64,000 nucleotides of DNA from JAWKIW01 sp041394145 (GCA_041394145.1 JAWKIW010000006.1:1-64000); one strand, 5' to 3'; positions 19,912 to 28,770 are shown, counted from the stretch's first letter. Translations and numbers: made by a program. The notes: a model not told the origin generated them from the sequence alone.

Positions 19912-20931
19912 TCACGCCCGGAACCGCCCGACGTAGCCGTCGAGCAGGTGGGGATCGGGACGGCCCGGGTCCGGCATGAAGTCCACCGCGAGGTAGGGCC
20001 CGGGCGGCAGGTCGAGGTACAGGTAGCCCTCGAACCCCCCGGACAGCGCCCCCATGCCGCCGAGGGCGACGAGCGGCACGCTCGGGGTGGCGTTGGTGGC
20101 CAGCTCGCCGAGGAGTCGGTCGAGCCCGTCTGCCGTCAGGTCGTCCCGCAGGCCGAGGATCGACAGCTCGTGCAGGCCCCGTCCGCCGGCACCACCGTCG
20201 CGGTTGACGACGCGGTACCAGCCGGCGGGCAGCGCCTCGGGCAGGTGGTAGCCGTCGGCGTCCATCACGATGGTGCCCTGCAGCGGCTCGGTCCCGGCGT
20301 CGGTCGTCCCGCCTGGGCCGCCGGCGTCGGACGCGCCGCCGACCTGGAGCATGGTGGACATGCCCATGAGGGCGTGGGCCACGCCGTGGGCGTCGGGCAC
20401 GTAGCACATGGCCATGACGGTGCCCGCGGGCAGGTCGACCATCGCCTCCACCGCGCGGCCAGGACCCACGTAGCTGACGCCGCCGAGCATGTCCACGTAC
20501 TCGATGGCCTTCGAGCCCGACGAGTCCCCACCGGCGGCCGCGGCGAGCTGTCCGAGGTCGACCCCGTCCTTCAGGCGGGCGAACATCACCTGGTGGGCCT
20601 CGCCGCCGGTGTTGTGGAACGACACCTTCGTCCACCCCGGTCGCAGCCCCTGGCCGCCGGCGGGCTGCATGGCGAAGGCGTACTCGGTCCCGGTGATGTC
20701 GAGCGTCTGGACGGGTCGGGGCCTGGTGGTCGGCGCCGCCACGGCCGAGCCGGTGCCGGGCGTCGCACCCGGGCCCGGCGCCGCCCGATCAGCGGTGCCC
20801 GCTGACGAGCCGCAGACTCCGAGGAGCACGGCGACGGCGAGGGCGACCGCGGGGGCGACCGCAGCTCGGGTGCGGGCCGGGCCGGTGGCAGGTGCTCGGG
20901 GGTCGGGACACATGTCGGATCGCCGGGTCAC
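19912..20931 (-). CDS. secreted protein with duplicated cupredoxin-like domains
   Basis: 339 residues. After a signal segment (about residues 24-42, ending VLLGVCGSS, a weak lipobox) and a Pro/Thr linker comes a cupredoxin-like unit. GWTKVSFHNTGGEAHQVMF supplies a candidate first His, and MCYVPDAHGVAHALMGM a candidate Cys, His and Met, the ligand order of type I copper sites. A second, similar unit (WYRVVNRDGG...GLHELSIL) keeps a His but lacks the Cys. No established family name is recognised. It lies 10 nt after the carotenoid-oxygenase gene, suggesting an extracytoplasmic electron-transfer or binding job in the same pathway. ATG 20913 is an alternative start. Confidence 0.6.
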   Translation of the reverse strand: MTRRSDMCPDPRAPATGPARTRAAVAPAVALAVAVLLGVCGSSAGTADRAAPGPGATPGTGSAVAAPTTRPRPVQTLDITGTEYAFAMQPAGGQGLRPGWTKVSFHNTGGEAHQVMFARLKDGVDLGQLAAAAGGDSSGSKAIEYVDMLGGVSYVGPGRAVEAMVDLPAGTVMAMCYVPDAHGVAHALMGMSTMLQVGGASDAGGPGGTTDAGTEPLQGTIVMDADGYHLPEALPAGWYRVVNRDGGAGGRGLHELSILGLRDDLTADGLDRLLGELATNATPSVPLVALGGMGALSGGFEGYLYLDLPPGPYLAVDFMPDPGRPDPHLLDGYVGRFRA

Positions 20932-20940
20932 GGGCGGCGC

Positions 20941-22401
20941 TCAGGACTCGGCGGCGAACCAGTTGGCGTGGAACCCGAACGGCACCCGGCGGGGGAGGTG
21001 CACGGTGGCCACGGGTCCGGCGGCCACGTCGCGGGCGTCGAGCACGACGAGGTCGCTGGTGTCGCGCTGGTCGTCGTAGACGATGTTGAGCAGCCAGCCG
21101 TCGTCCTCGGCGGTGCCGTCCGGATCGGCGGCGAACACGGTCTCGCCGACGTGGCCGTGCGGGCCCGCCGTCCACAGCGTGCGGCTCCCGTCGGTCTCGT
21201 CGTACTTCACGATGGTGTCGAAGTCCCCGATGCGTCGATCGGCCTGCAGGAAGGCCGACAGGTACAGCCAGCGCACGCGGACCCCGTTGTAGGCGTCGTT
21301 GATGCGGTTGAAGTCGCCCCCGAGGTCGTCGATGGGCTCCCACCCGGCGGCGCCGCGGGCGAGGTCGACCCAGAACCGGGCGGGACGTCCGGGCGTCGGG
21401 TCGGCCACCGAGCGGTCGAGCGGGGCCTCCGAGTCGATCCCGAAGTCCGGCGCGTCGAAGCGCGACCCGCACAGCTCGATGCGGTCGCCGTCGGCCCAGC
21501 CGCTCCAGAAGTGCTGGACGTGGCCCGGCTCGATCTCGTACCAGGTGATGTCGTCGGCACCGCCGCGCCGCGGCATGACCCCGAGCCGGGTCCCGTTCTC
21601 GGGTCGCCACGACACCATCGGCCCGTGCCCGAGCGACTCCATGTTGAACACGATGGGGGAGTCGAGGAACACGGCGTGGTCCTCGGTGATCACGAAGTCG
21701 TGCATCATCACCGGCGCCGGCAGGTCGAGCTCGACCGAGTGCACGAGCTCACCCGAGGCGTCGACGACGAAGTAGCGCAGGTACGGGGCGAACAGCGAGT
21801 ACGCGAAGCACACCAGCTCGCCCGTGCGGGGGTCGATGCGGGGGTGGGCGGTCATCGAGCCCCGCAGGCGGCCGCCGAAGTCGTGCTCGCCCACCGTGTC
21901 GAGCTCGGGCGTGATCTCGGTGGGCAGGCCGCCCTCCCACAGCGCCAGCCACCGACCGGCATGGCGGATGACGTGGGTGTTGGCCACGTTCTTCACCGGT
22001 CCGGCGTCGCCCGTCAACGAGCGGTCGGGGAAGTCCATGACGTTGCCCAGGCCGGGGTAGACGGCCCGGCCGAGGGCGAGCTCGGCCTGCAGCCCTCGTG
22101 AGCGCACCCACCGGTTGCGGTAGCTCGCCCGGCCGTCGCCGAGCGTGATGCCGTGGAGCATCCCGTCGCCGTCGAGCATGTTGTACCGGCCGATGGGCTC
22201 GAACAGGGGGTTGGGCCCGTTGCGCACGAACGCGCCGCGCAGCCCCGGCGGCAGCGCGCCGGTCACGGGCAGGTCGGCCACGTCGATCTCGTCGGCGACC
22301 GGGCACAGGTTGCCGGTCAGGTCCGGTTGGGCGGCGGCGTTGGTCACGTGGCCGCGCAGCCCCCCGGGCGCCGCGGCCGGGTCGGTGGTCGTGCTGGTCA
22401 T
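20941..22401 (-). CDS. carotenoid oxygenase (RPE65/lignostilbene dioxygenase family)
   Basis: 486 residues of a seven-bladed-propeller non-heme iron oxygenase that cleaves C=C bonds in apocarotenoids, stilbenes or related compounds. The N-terminus carries GAFVRNGPNPLF and HDFGGRLRGSMTAHPRID. The four iron-binding histidines can be assigned to TAHPRID, MMHDFVIT, HVQHFW and FGFHANW near the C-terminus. ATG 22401 has GGGAGG 8 nt upstream. It is the first gene of the minus-strand operon and its promoter contains the TTAACG dyad. The presence of all four histidines suggests activity; the substrate is not deducible. Confidence 0.92.
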   Translation of the reverse strand: MTSTTTDPAAAPGGLRGHVTNAAAQPDLTGNLCPVADEIDVADLPVTGALPPGLRGAFVRNGPNPLFEPIGRYNMLDGDGMLHGITLGDGRASYRNRWVRSRGLQAELALGRAVYPGLGNVMDFPDRSLTGDAGPVKNVANTHVIRHAGRWLALWEGGLPTEITPELDTVGEHDFGGRLRGSMTAHPRIDPRTGELVCFAYSLFAPYLRYFVVDASGELVHSVELDLPAPVMMHDFVITEDHAVFLDSPIVFNMESLGHGPMVSWRPENGTRLGVMPRRGGADDITWYEIEPGHVQHFWSGWADGDRIELCGSRFDAPDFGIDSEAPLDRSVADPTPGRPARFWVDLARGAAGWEPIDDLGGDFNRINDAYNGVRVRWLYLSAFLQADRRIGDFDTIVKYDETDGSRTLWTAGPHGHVGETVFAADPDGTAEDDGWLLNIVYDDQRDTSDLVVLDARDVAAGPVATVHLPRRVPFGFHANWFAAES

Positions 22402-22453
22402 GGTGGCCTCCCGGGGCTGGACCGGACGATCGGGCAGGCGACGTCCTGGCTGC

Positions 22454-22470
22454 TAGATTAACGACGTTAA
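22454..22470. promoter_or_regulatory. palindromic operator in a divergent promoter
   Basis: TTAACG-A-CGTTAA (22458-22470) is a perfect 13-nt dyad in the 135-nt gap between the carotenoid-oxygenase operon (minus) and the Rieske gene (plus). TAGATT (22454-22459), a plausible -10 box, overlaps it. A near copy lies at 24637-24649. Confidence 0.7.
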
Positions 22471-22536
22471 CCCGTCCGCCCGGTCGAGGCGACCGCGAGC
22501 GCGGACCGGGCCGCAGCAACGAGGGGGGTCCCGTCG

Positions 22537-23751
22537 GTGGACGCAGTGCTCGAGCAACGGATCCGTGAGCGGATCGCCGTCGAGAAGGACCGCGCCGAGC
22601 CGCCGCCGGAGGCGGTCCCGGTGCCGCTGATCCCGACGGGGCGCTACGTCGACCCGACGTTCTACGCCCTCGAGCGCGAGCACCTCTTCCCCCGGACCTG
22701 GCTCTTCGCCGGTCACGAGTCCGAGTGGCCCGACCCCGGCTCGTACCGGCTCTTCACCCGTTCGGGGGCGCCGATCGTGATCGTGCGGGGCGAGGACGGC
22801 GAGCTGCGCGCCTTCTACAACGCTTGCCGCCACCGCGGTGCACCCGTGACGCGCGACGACTGCGGCACGGCCCGTCGCCTCACCTGCCAGTACCACAGCT
22901 GGAGCTACGGCACCGACGGCGTGCTCAAGGCCGTCCCCGACGCCCGCAGCTTCGCCGGGCTCGACACCGACCAGCTCGGCCTGGTGCCGGTCCGGTGCGA
23001 GCGCTGGGAGGGGTGGGTGTTCGTGAGCGAGGACCCCGACGTCGTGCCCCTGACGCAGTTCCTCGGCCCGATCTGCGACCAGATGCTCGACATCGACGGT
23101 CCGAGCATGCGGCTGGTCGGCACCCAGGTGCACCACCTCGCCTGCAACTGGAAGCTCATGGTGGACGCCTTCCTCGAGGTGTACCACATCCGCACCGTGC
23201 ACCCCGACAACGCCGCCCTGCTCTACGACGACCAGGCCACCACGGTGGCGATGCTGCCCAACGGCCACAGCCGCCTCACCGTCGAGAAGCGGGAGGAGCT
23301 GCGCGACCTGCCCATGGTCTCGCCCGAGCACGACAACCCGTCGGTGCCGCTGCTGTGGCGCCAGACGTCGACCTCGTTCGGGATCTTCCCCAACCTGGTC
23401 GTGCCCATGGACACGGGCGCGTTCACCTTCTTGTGCATGTGGCCGGTCGGTGTCGACGCCACCGAGCTGGAGCTGCGGTGGTACGCGCCGGCGTGGGAGA
23501 GCGAGGACGTGCCCGAGGACCACCGGCTGCGCATGACCCTGTTCGACACCGTCATGGCCCAGGACACCGCCAACATGGCGCCCATCCAGGCCTCGGTGTC
23601 GTCGCGGGGGGCCCGGCCGTTCCAGCTGGGCTGGCACGAGCGGCTCATCCACCACTTTCAGCGGGCCGTCGACCTGGCCATCGGTCCCGACCGGCTGCCC
23701 CCGGGCACCGAGGTGTCCGACGCCCTCGACGGCTACGTGGAGCCGTCGTGA
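22537..23751 (+). CDS. Rieske-type ring-hydroxylating oxygenase, large subunit
   Basis: A 404-residue oxygenase alpha subunit. The Rieske 2Fe-2S ligands are CRHRG and CQYHSW; the mononuclear iron site is seen in the stretch DAFLEVYHIRTVH. It resembles the phenylpropionate/choline-monooxygenase group of aromatic or alkyl hydroxylases. GTG 22537 follows GAGGGGGG at good distance. It is the first gene of the plus-strand unit and overlaps the following lipoprotein gene (GTGA). Reductase and ferredoxin components are not adjacent. Confidence 0.93.
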   Translation: MDAVLEQRIRERIAVEKDRAEPPPEAVPVPLIPTGRYVDPTFYALEREHLFPRTWLFAGHESEWPDPGSYRLFTRSGAPIVIVRGEDGELRAFYNACRHRGAPVTRDDCGTARRLTCQYHSWSYGTDGVLKAVPDARSFAGLDTDQLGLVPVRCERWEGWVFVSEDPDVVPLTQFLGPICDQMLDIDGPSMRLVGTQVHHLACNWKLMVDAFLEVYHIRTVHPDNAALLYDDQATTVAMLPNGHSRLTVEKREELRDLPMVSPEHDNPSVPLLWRQTSTSFGIFPNLVVPMDTGAFTFLCMWPVGVDATELELRWYAPAWESEDVPEDHRLRMTLFDTVMAQDTANMAPIQASVSSRGARPFQLGWHERLIHHFQRAVDLAIGPDRLPPGTEVSDALDGYVEPS

Positions 23752-24575
23752 GGGCCGGGCGCGCCGGTCGGCTGGCGGTGCTGCTGGCGGTGTCGACGAT
23801 CGTGGCGGCCTGCAGCGGCGACGTCGTGGGGACCGGCGGGGCGGCACCCGCCGCGACCGGCACCACGGCACCGACGGTGGCCGGGGCCGAGCTCGCCGGC
23901 CGGTGGGCGCACTACGACATCGTCGCCTACCAGGGCTCGCCGATGAAGACCATGATCATCAGCTACGGCTTCACCGACTTCGCCGTCGAGGGGGACCGCC
24001 TCATCGAGTCCGAGGAGTTCTGCCACGCCGACCAGGTGACCGACCAGCCCATCAAGACGTCGATCTCCGACGCCGGCACCCGGGCCATCAAGCCGGTCAG
24101 CACCCCGGTCGAGGTCAGCGGTGAGGCCGGCGCCCGGCGGGTGCTGCGCCCGGGCACGCCCACCCCGGTGGGCATCCGCCTGGCCGACCCCGCCAACGAG
24201 GCGCTGCCGACCGACCCGCGCGACCCTCGCATCGTCGACGACGACGGCGACGGGAAGCCCGGCATCACCGTGGTCGTGCACTTCGGCGAGGCGGGCGACG
24301 GCGAGCTGTACCTGGCCCGGCGCGAGATCTTCGCCTACGACATGGTCCAGGACGGCCCGGACTCGCTGCGCGGGACGGTGAAGGACAGCTCCGAGCAGCT
24401 GGTGGTCGGGGCGTCGCTGTCCATCCTCGAGAACACCGACGCCAACTGGGCCCAGGTGCCCGACCGGTCGCTGAGCCCCATCCTGTTGCAGCGGGTCGGC
24501 CGCGACTGGGACTGCGACCGGTTGATGGCCGAGCGGGGCCGGCTGTTCCCGCCCGACCCCGGCATCGGGTGGTGA
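23748..24575 (+). CDS. lipoprotein of unknown function coupled to the Rieske oxygenase
   Basis: 275 residues with a lipoprotein signal ending in STIVAACSG (lipobox VAAC). The remainder has no family that I recognise; it is acidic, with a central segment DPRDPRIVDDDGDGKPGITV that resembles a short Asp-rich calcium-binding loop, and ends DWDCDRLM. The GTG overlaps the Rieske stop by 4 nt, a strong sign of joint expression. It may be an envelope-anchored binding or sensor protein for the pathway substrate, which is inference only. Confidence 0.75.
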   Translation: MRAGRAGRLAVLLAVSTIVAACSGDVVGTGGAAPAATGTTAPTVAGAELAGRWAHYDIVAYQGSPMKTMIISYGFTDFAVEGDRLIESEEFCHADQVTDQPIKTSISDAGTRAIKPVSTPVEVSGEAGARRVLRPGTPTPVGIRLADPANEALPTDPRDPRIVDDDGDGKPGITVVVHFGEAGDGELYLARREIFAYDMVQDGPDSLRGTVKDSSEQLVVGASLSILENTDANWAQVPDRSLSPILLQRVGRDWDCDRLMAERGRLFPPDPGIGW

Positions 24576-24636
24576 CGCCGGGAGCGCCTCGCCGCACCGG
24601 GCCGACGCCGTGTGCTAAACGTTGTTCCGTCAGGGG

Positions 24637-24649
24637 TGAACGCCGTTAA
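24637..24649. promoter_or_regulatory. second copy of the TTAACG operator
   Basis: TGAACG-C-CGTTAA differs from the dyad at 22458-22470 by one base in the arms. It sits 33 nt before the ATG of the second carotenoid-oxygenase-like gene, inside the 106-nt gap after the lipoprotein gene. Confidence 0.6.
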
Positions 24650-24681
24650 CCCCGCCCGGGATCCACGACCAGGGAGCCGAC

Positions 24682-26402
24682 ATGCCCGCACCCGCAGCCT
24701 CACGACCACGCCCCACCGCGACTTCGACCTCGAGGTGGTGGCGGGGGAGTGGCCCGCCGACATCAGCGGTGAGGTCCTGTACTCCAGCCCGCTCAACGGC
24801 CACGGCCTGCCCTACGCCATCTTCGACTTCGGCGCCGTGTGCCGGCTGTCGCTCGAGCCCGGTGCCCGCGGGGCGGCCCCAGGACGGTTCCGGTGGGAGA
24901 GCGTGACCATCGAGACGCCCGGCAAGCGCCTGTGGAACCGCCACGCCGATCTGTTCAGCGGCGGGCCGACCGGCTACCTGTCGCCGTTCGGGCCGCCGAA
25001 CTGCGCCAACACCGCGCCGCTGCCGTGGGGCGACCGCCTGTACGTCACCTGGGACGCCGGTCGTCCCGTCGAGCTGCACCCGGGCACGTTGGAGTTCGTG
25101 TCCGAGGTCGGCCACGTCGACAGCTGGGGAGGCAGCTCGCTGGGCATGGGTGGGGTGCTGCCGTTCCTGCTCTCCTCGGCCCACCCCGTGGCCGACCCCG
25201 AGCGGCACTGCCTGTGGACCGTGAAGCTCGACTTCACCATGACGCCGACGGTGGGCATGCGCCCGTCCCTGGTTCGCTACGACCGCGACGACGGCACCCA
25301 GGTGCGGCACTGGCCGCTCGACGGCATCAGCTTCGACGGTTCGACCCACACCGTGAGCCAGACCCGCGACTGGGTCATCCTGTGCGACTCGGGGAACTTC
25401 AAGGCCGACCCCGGCGAGATGGCGGGTGGTGAGCGCACGGCCACCATCGACGACGAGGTCCCGGTGTGGCTGATCCGCAAGGACGCCCTCGAGGGCGTGC
25501 CGTCGGGGACGCCGATCAGCCCGGTGTGCTTCACCATGTCGCCGCCCAACGGCCACTACTACGCACGCTGGGACGACACCGACGGGGTGTCGGTGGTGTG
25601 GGAGGGCATGGACCTCATGGACCTCGCGCTGTACCTGCGGCCCGACGACGTCGACGTCAACGGCAACCCCGTCGATCCGGCGACGGTGGGCCTCTACAAC
25701 ATGGCCATGGCTCCCGAGACGATCGTCGAGGTGGTCTTCGACCCCGAGAGCGGCAAGGTGCTGGAGCAGGGCAGCTTCAAGGACGACTGGACCTTCAACC
25801 TCCAGCTGTCGGCCATGGACTGGAGCCTGGAGGGCATGACCGCCCCCACCCTCCACCACGTGAGCTACCAGGGGTGCCGTCCCGGCAACATCTCGGCCCG
25901 GGCGGCCAAGCTGTACGAGGGCCGCATCGACCTGGACCAGGTGCGGGAGGAGACCCCCGGGGCGCTGTGCTCCTTCGAGCGGGGGAGCATGGAGCTCAAG
26001 GCCCGATGGGAGTACCCGGACACCTCGGACCACATCACGTCGCCGGCGTTCGCACCCCGGGCCGTGGGTGCCACCGCGGGGGCCAGCGCCTATGCCGGTC
26101 GCGACCCCGGCGGCCACGACGGCTACGTGGTGCAACCCGTGTGCAACGACGACGGTCTTCGCATCGACGTCTTCGACGCAGCGCGCGTCGGCGACGGCCC
26201 GGTCGCCACGCTGATGGGCACCAACAAGGAGACCATCCCGGTCATCCTCCACAGCGCGTGGTCACCGGCCAACCACGAGCTCGTCGACGCCGAGCGCCTG
26301 CGCTTCTCCTCGGAGATCACCGACGAGACCCTGGCCTCGGTGCCCGACGAGCTGCAGGCCAGCGTGCGCGAGGTCGCCGACGAGCTCGACGCCCTCTGGT
26401 AG
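24682..26402 (+). CDS. second carotenoid oxygenase-like protein, one frame break at the start
   Basis: About 573 residues distantly similar to the carotenoid/lignostilbene oxygenase family: SGEVLYSSPLNGHG at the N-terminus and candidate iron-binding histidines in SSAHPVADP, FDGSTHTVSQ and VILHSAWSP. ATG 24682 is chosen because AGGGAG lies 6 nt upstream, but its frame must shift near 24695 (one base lost) to reach the conserved frame SLTTTPHRDFDLEVV. The alternative is a GTG at 24612 in the main frame, which would place the operator inside the gene and is less likely. It is longer than the first paralogue and only loosely related to it. Confidence 0.8.
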
Positions 26403-26417
26403 CCGGCCCGGCCCGCT

Positions 26418-27035
26418 TCAGGCGTCGGCGCCGTAGCCGCGCAGGATGCGGCCGGTCACCTCGGCCACCAGCGCGTCCTCGGCCTCGGGGGTGAGGCCGA
26501 GGCCGAGCAGCAACATGTTGGCGATCCCGTGGACGCCCGCCCACAGCGTGAGGGCGACCGGCAGCGGGTCCTGCACGTCCAGGTGCCCGGCGGCGATGGC
26601 GTCCTCCAGCGCGCCGAGCGCCATCTGGAAGGCCTGGGTGGCGGCGGGCAGCTCGCTGCCCTCGGGCACGCCGAGGACCCCGCCGAGGTCGGGGGGGAAG
26701 AGGAACATGACCCGGAACAGCTCGGGGTCCTGTTGGGACATGCGCACGTAGTTGCGGCACTGCGCCCGCACCCGGTCGAGCGGGCGGGCCGGATCGGCGG
26801 CGGCGTCGATCTCGCGGTAGCGCGCCATCAGCTCGTCGAACTGGCGCTCGGCCACCGCTCGGAGCAGGTCGTCCTTGTCGTGGAAGTGGGCGTACAGGGC
26901 CGGCGCGCTCACGGAGAACTGGTCGGCGAGGCGCCGCAGCGTGAGGGCGTCGAGGCCGTCGCGGGCGATGAGGACCCGGGCCTCGTCCACGATGGCGTCG
27001 CGCCGCAGCGGCGTGCGAGACGCGGTCGGGGGCAC
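26418..27035 (-). CDS. TetR/AcrR-family transcriptional regulator
   Basis: 205 residues with an N-terminal helix-turn-helix (TLRRLADQFSVSAPALYAHFHDKDDLL) and a TetR_C-like ligand domain with AGVHGIANMLLLGLGL. GTG 27035 follows TAGCAT by 6 nt, so its mRNA is probably leaderless. A perfect dyad (27048-27064) sits just upstream of the -10 box and suggests autoregulation. It is convergent with the second carotenoid-oxygenase gene, 15 nt apart, and is the nearest regulator to that cluster. Whether it also reads the TTAACG sites is open, because its own dyad has a different sequence. Confidence 0.9.
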   Translation of the reverse strand: MPPTASRTPLRRDAIVDEARVLIARDGLDALTLRRLADQFSVSAPALYAHFHDKDDLLRAVAERQFDELMARYREIDAAADPARPLDRVRAQCRNYVRMSQQDPELFRVMFLFPPDLGGVLGVPEGSELPAATQAFQMALGALEDAIAAGHLDVQDPLPVALTLWAGVHGIANMLLLGLGLTPEAEDALVAEVTGRILRGYGADA

Positions 27036-27041
27036 CGTCAG

Positions 27042-27064
27042 ATGCTACCGCCGAGGGTCGGCGG
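27042..27064 (-). promoter_or_regulatory. -10 box and dyad of the TetR gene
   Basis: On the minus strand TAGCAT (27047-27042) is 6 nt before the TetR GTG. Directly upstream is CCGCCGA-GGG-TCGGCGG (27048-27064), a perfect 7-bp dyad shared with the divergent promoter TACACT at 27093-27098. Confidence 0.55.
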
Positions 27065-27106
27065 TCCTTCCCCCGACGAGGGCGGGCGCTCCTACACTCG
27101 GCGACC

Positions 27107-27250
27107 GTGGCCGGGCGCGGTCCGGCCGCGGCCATCACTCGGCGAACCTTCCTCGCCGGCGGGAGCAGGGCCGAGGCGATCGCCCGAACCTATCGCCCGA
27201 ACCGATCGCCCGAACCGATCGCCGGCGCCGATCCGGGGGAACGAGCATGA
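27107..27250 (+). CDS. leaderless 47-codon ORF coupled to the KARI-like gene
   Basis: GTG 27107 follows the -10 box TACACT (27093-27098) by 8 nt. The frame runs 47 codons and ends in a TGA that overlaps the ATG of the next gene (ATGA). The peptide begins MAGRGPAAAITRRTFLAGGS and is Arg/Pro-rich; no family is recognised. Three 13-nt repeats (gatcgcccgaacc type, 27178-27216) lie in its second half. It could be a small protein or a leader ORF that couples ribosomes to the downstream gene; it is not rich in branched-chain codons. Confidence 0.45.
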   Translation: MAGRGPAAAITRRTFLAGGSRAEAIARTYRPNRSPEPIAGADPGERA

Positions 27251-28218
27251 CGACCACCTACCACCGAGCCGACGCCGACCCGAGGGTGCTCGCCGACGCC
27301 GACGTGGCGGTGGTCGGCTACGGCAACCAGGGCCGATCCTGGGCGCTGAACCTGCGCGACTCGGGGCTGGCGGTGCGGGTCGCGGCCCGGGCCGACGCGT
27401 CGCGCGAGCAGGCCGAGGCGGACGGGTTCAGCACCGGTGAGCCCGGCACCGCCGCCGACGCCGACGTGATCTGCGTGCTCGTCCCCGACGACGCCATCCC
27501 CGGGCTGGGCCTGGTGCCCCGGCCGGAAGCGCTCGTCGTCCTGGCCAGCGGCTACGTCGCGGCCTTCAGCCGGTTCGAGCCCACGTGCGACGTCGGACTG
27601 GTCGCGCCCCGCATGCTCGGACCCGAGGTGCGCCGCTGCTACACCGACGGCGTCGGGTTCATCACGGCCCTGGGGGTCGTGCGGGACGAGACCGGCACCG
27701 CCCTGGCCCGCACGCTGGCGGTGGCCGACGCCATCGGTGGGCTGCGGCAGGGCGCCATCGAGATGACGGCGACGCAGGAGGCGGTCCTCGACCTTTCGGT
27801 GGAGCAGGTGCTGGCGCCCGCCCTGCGGCGGGTGAGCCAGTCGTTCGTCGAGGTGATGCTCGAACAGGGCATCCCGCTCGAGGCGGTGCTGACCGAGCTG
27901 TTCCTGTCGGGCGAGGTCGAGCGCACCTACCGCTTGCTGCGGCTGGAGGGCTACGCCGCCCAGATGGCCCACCACTCGCCCACCAGCCAGTACGGGCAGC
28001 TGTCGCGCCAGGGTCGCTACGACCACCTCGACGTGCCGGCCACCATGCGCGAGCTCGTGGCCGACATCGCGTCGGGCCGCTTCGCCGACGAGTGGGACGC
28101 CGACCGCGACGCCGGGCACCCCGAGCTGGCGCGCCTGCGGGCTGGCGCCCTGCCCCCGGAGGTGGTGGCGTGGGAGGCCGAGCTGCGCCGGACCCTGGGC
28201 GAGACCGCCGAGGGATAG
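27247..28218 (+). CDS. divergent ketol-acid reductoisomerase-like protein
   Basis: 323 residues: an NAD(P)-binding domain with VVGYGNQGRSWALNL and an alpha-helical knotted domain like IlvC. The metal-ligand stretch of KARI (DLxxEQ) is kept as DLSVEQV, and the serine loop as SPTSQYG. However, several usual IlvC blocks are altered and the spacing is shorter, so it is a paralogue rather than the housekeeping enzyme. It may reduce or isomerise another 2-keto or acetohydroxy acid. ATG 27247 overlaps the stop of the leaderless small ORF. No ilvB, ilvN or ilvD is adjacent. Confidence 0.75.
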   Translation: MTTTYHRADADPRVLADADVAVVGYGNQGRSWALNLRDSGLAVRVAARADASREQAEADGFSTGEPGTAADADVICVLVPDDAIPGLGLVPRPEALVVLASGYVAAFSRFEPTCDVGLVAPRMLGPEVRRCYTDGVGFITALGVVRDETGTALARTLAVADAIGGLRQGAIEMTATQEAVLDLSVEQVLAPALRRVSQSFVEVMLEQGIPLEAVLTELFLSGEVERTYRLLRLEGYAAQMAHHSPTSQYGQLSRQGRYDHLDVPATMRELVADIASGRFADEWDADRDAGHPELARLRAGALPPEVVAWEAELRRTLGETAEG

Positions 28219-28246
28219 GCGGCGACGACCGGCCGGGCGCCACGTC

Positions 28247-28537
28247 ATGGAGCGTCAAGTTCGGTGCGGAACTGCCGATGAACGCGGGGTGGCGGGTGCG
28301 CGGACGCACAAGGCGCTCATCGAGTGGGTCGACGGGGACGTCGTCACCTGCCTCGAGGAGCCGATCGGGTGGGAGGGTGGCTCCTGGGCGCCGGCCGCCG
28401 GCATCGGCACGTCCCGGCCTCGAGCGGATGACGACCTGACCCTCGTCATCCGTGACGCCGACCGGGAGATGTCCGTGGCGAAGCGACAGCGCACGCCCCG
28501 GGCGCTGTGGGGATCGGTCGAGGGGATGCCGGCGTGA
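28247..28537 (+). CDS. hypothetical protein, 96 residues
   Basis: No family recognised. The main support for a real gene is context: its stop overlaps the GTG of the next lipoprotein gene by 4 nt (GTGA), the coupling seen throughout this window. The middle carries KALIEWVDGDVVTCLEEP and the C-terminus is basic. Confidence 0.4.
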   Translation: MERQVRCGTADERGVAGARTHKALIEWVDGDVVTCLEEPIGWEGGSWAPAAGIGTSRPRADDDLTLVIRDADREMSVAKRQRTPRALWGSVEGMPA

Positions 28538-28770
28538 TCCGGAGCCGACGAGGAGCAGCGCTCGGTCTCGGGCTGGCCGTCGCCGTGGTGCTGGCGACCG
28601 GCTGCACCACGACGTCGACCGGATCCGGTCCGGCGTCGCGGGGCGGGGCCGTGTCCGTGCCGACGTACACCGTGCCGACGTACTCGATGCCGAGCTTCAC
28701 GACGACGACGTTCAAGCTCCCGACCTACGGGCCCACCACGACGAAGAAGCGTCTGCCGACCATCGGCTGA
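28534..28770 (+). CDS. small Thr-rich lipoprotein
   Basis: 78 residues: a signal peptide with lipobox LATGC, then a low-complexity Thr/Pro/Tyr tail with the repeats VPTYTVPTYSMPSFTTTT. Probably a surface-exposed structural or linker lipoprotein; no function is recognised. GTG 28534 overlaps the preceding stop. Confidence 0.55.
   Translation: MIRSRRGAALGLGLAVAVVLATGCTTTSTGSGPASRGGAVSVPTYTVPTYSMPSFTTTTFKLPTYGPTTTKKRLPTIG

Noticed and set aside
24612..24681. GTG 24612 as the start of the second carotenoid oxygenase
   Set aside because: It would place the TTAACG-type operator inside the gene and lacks a ribosome-binding site; ATG 24682 has AGGGAG well placed, with one lost base soon after.
27178..27229. 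Three to four 13-nt repeats as a CRISPR-like array
   Set aside because: Units are directly adjacent with no spacers and no cas genes are in the window. It is a short tandem repeat.
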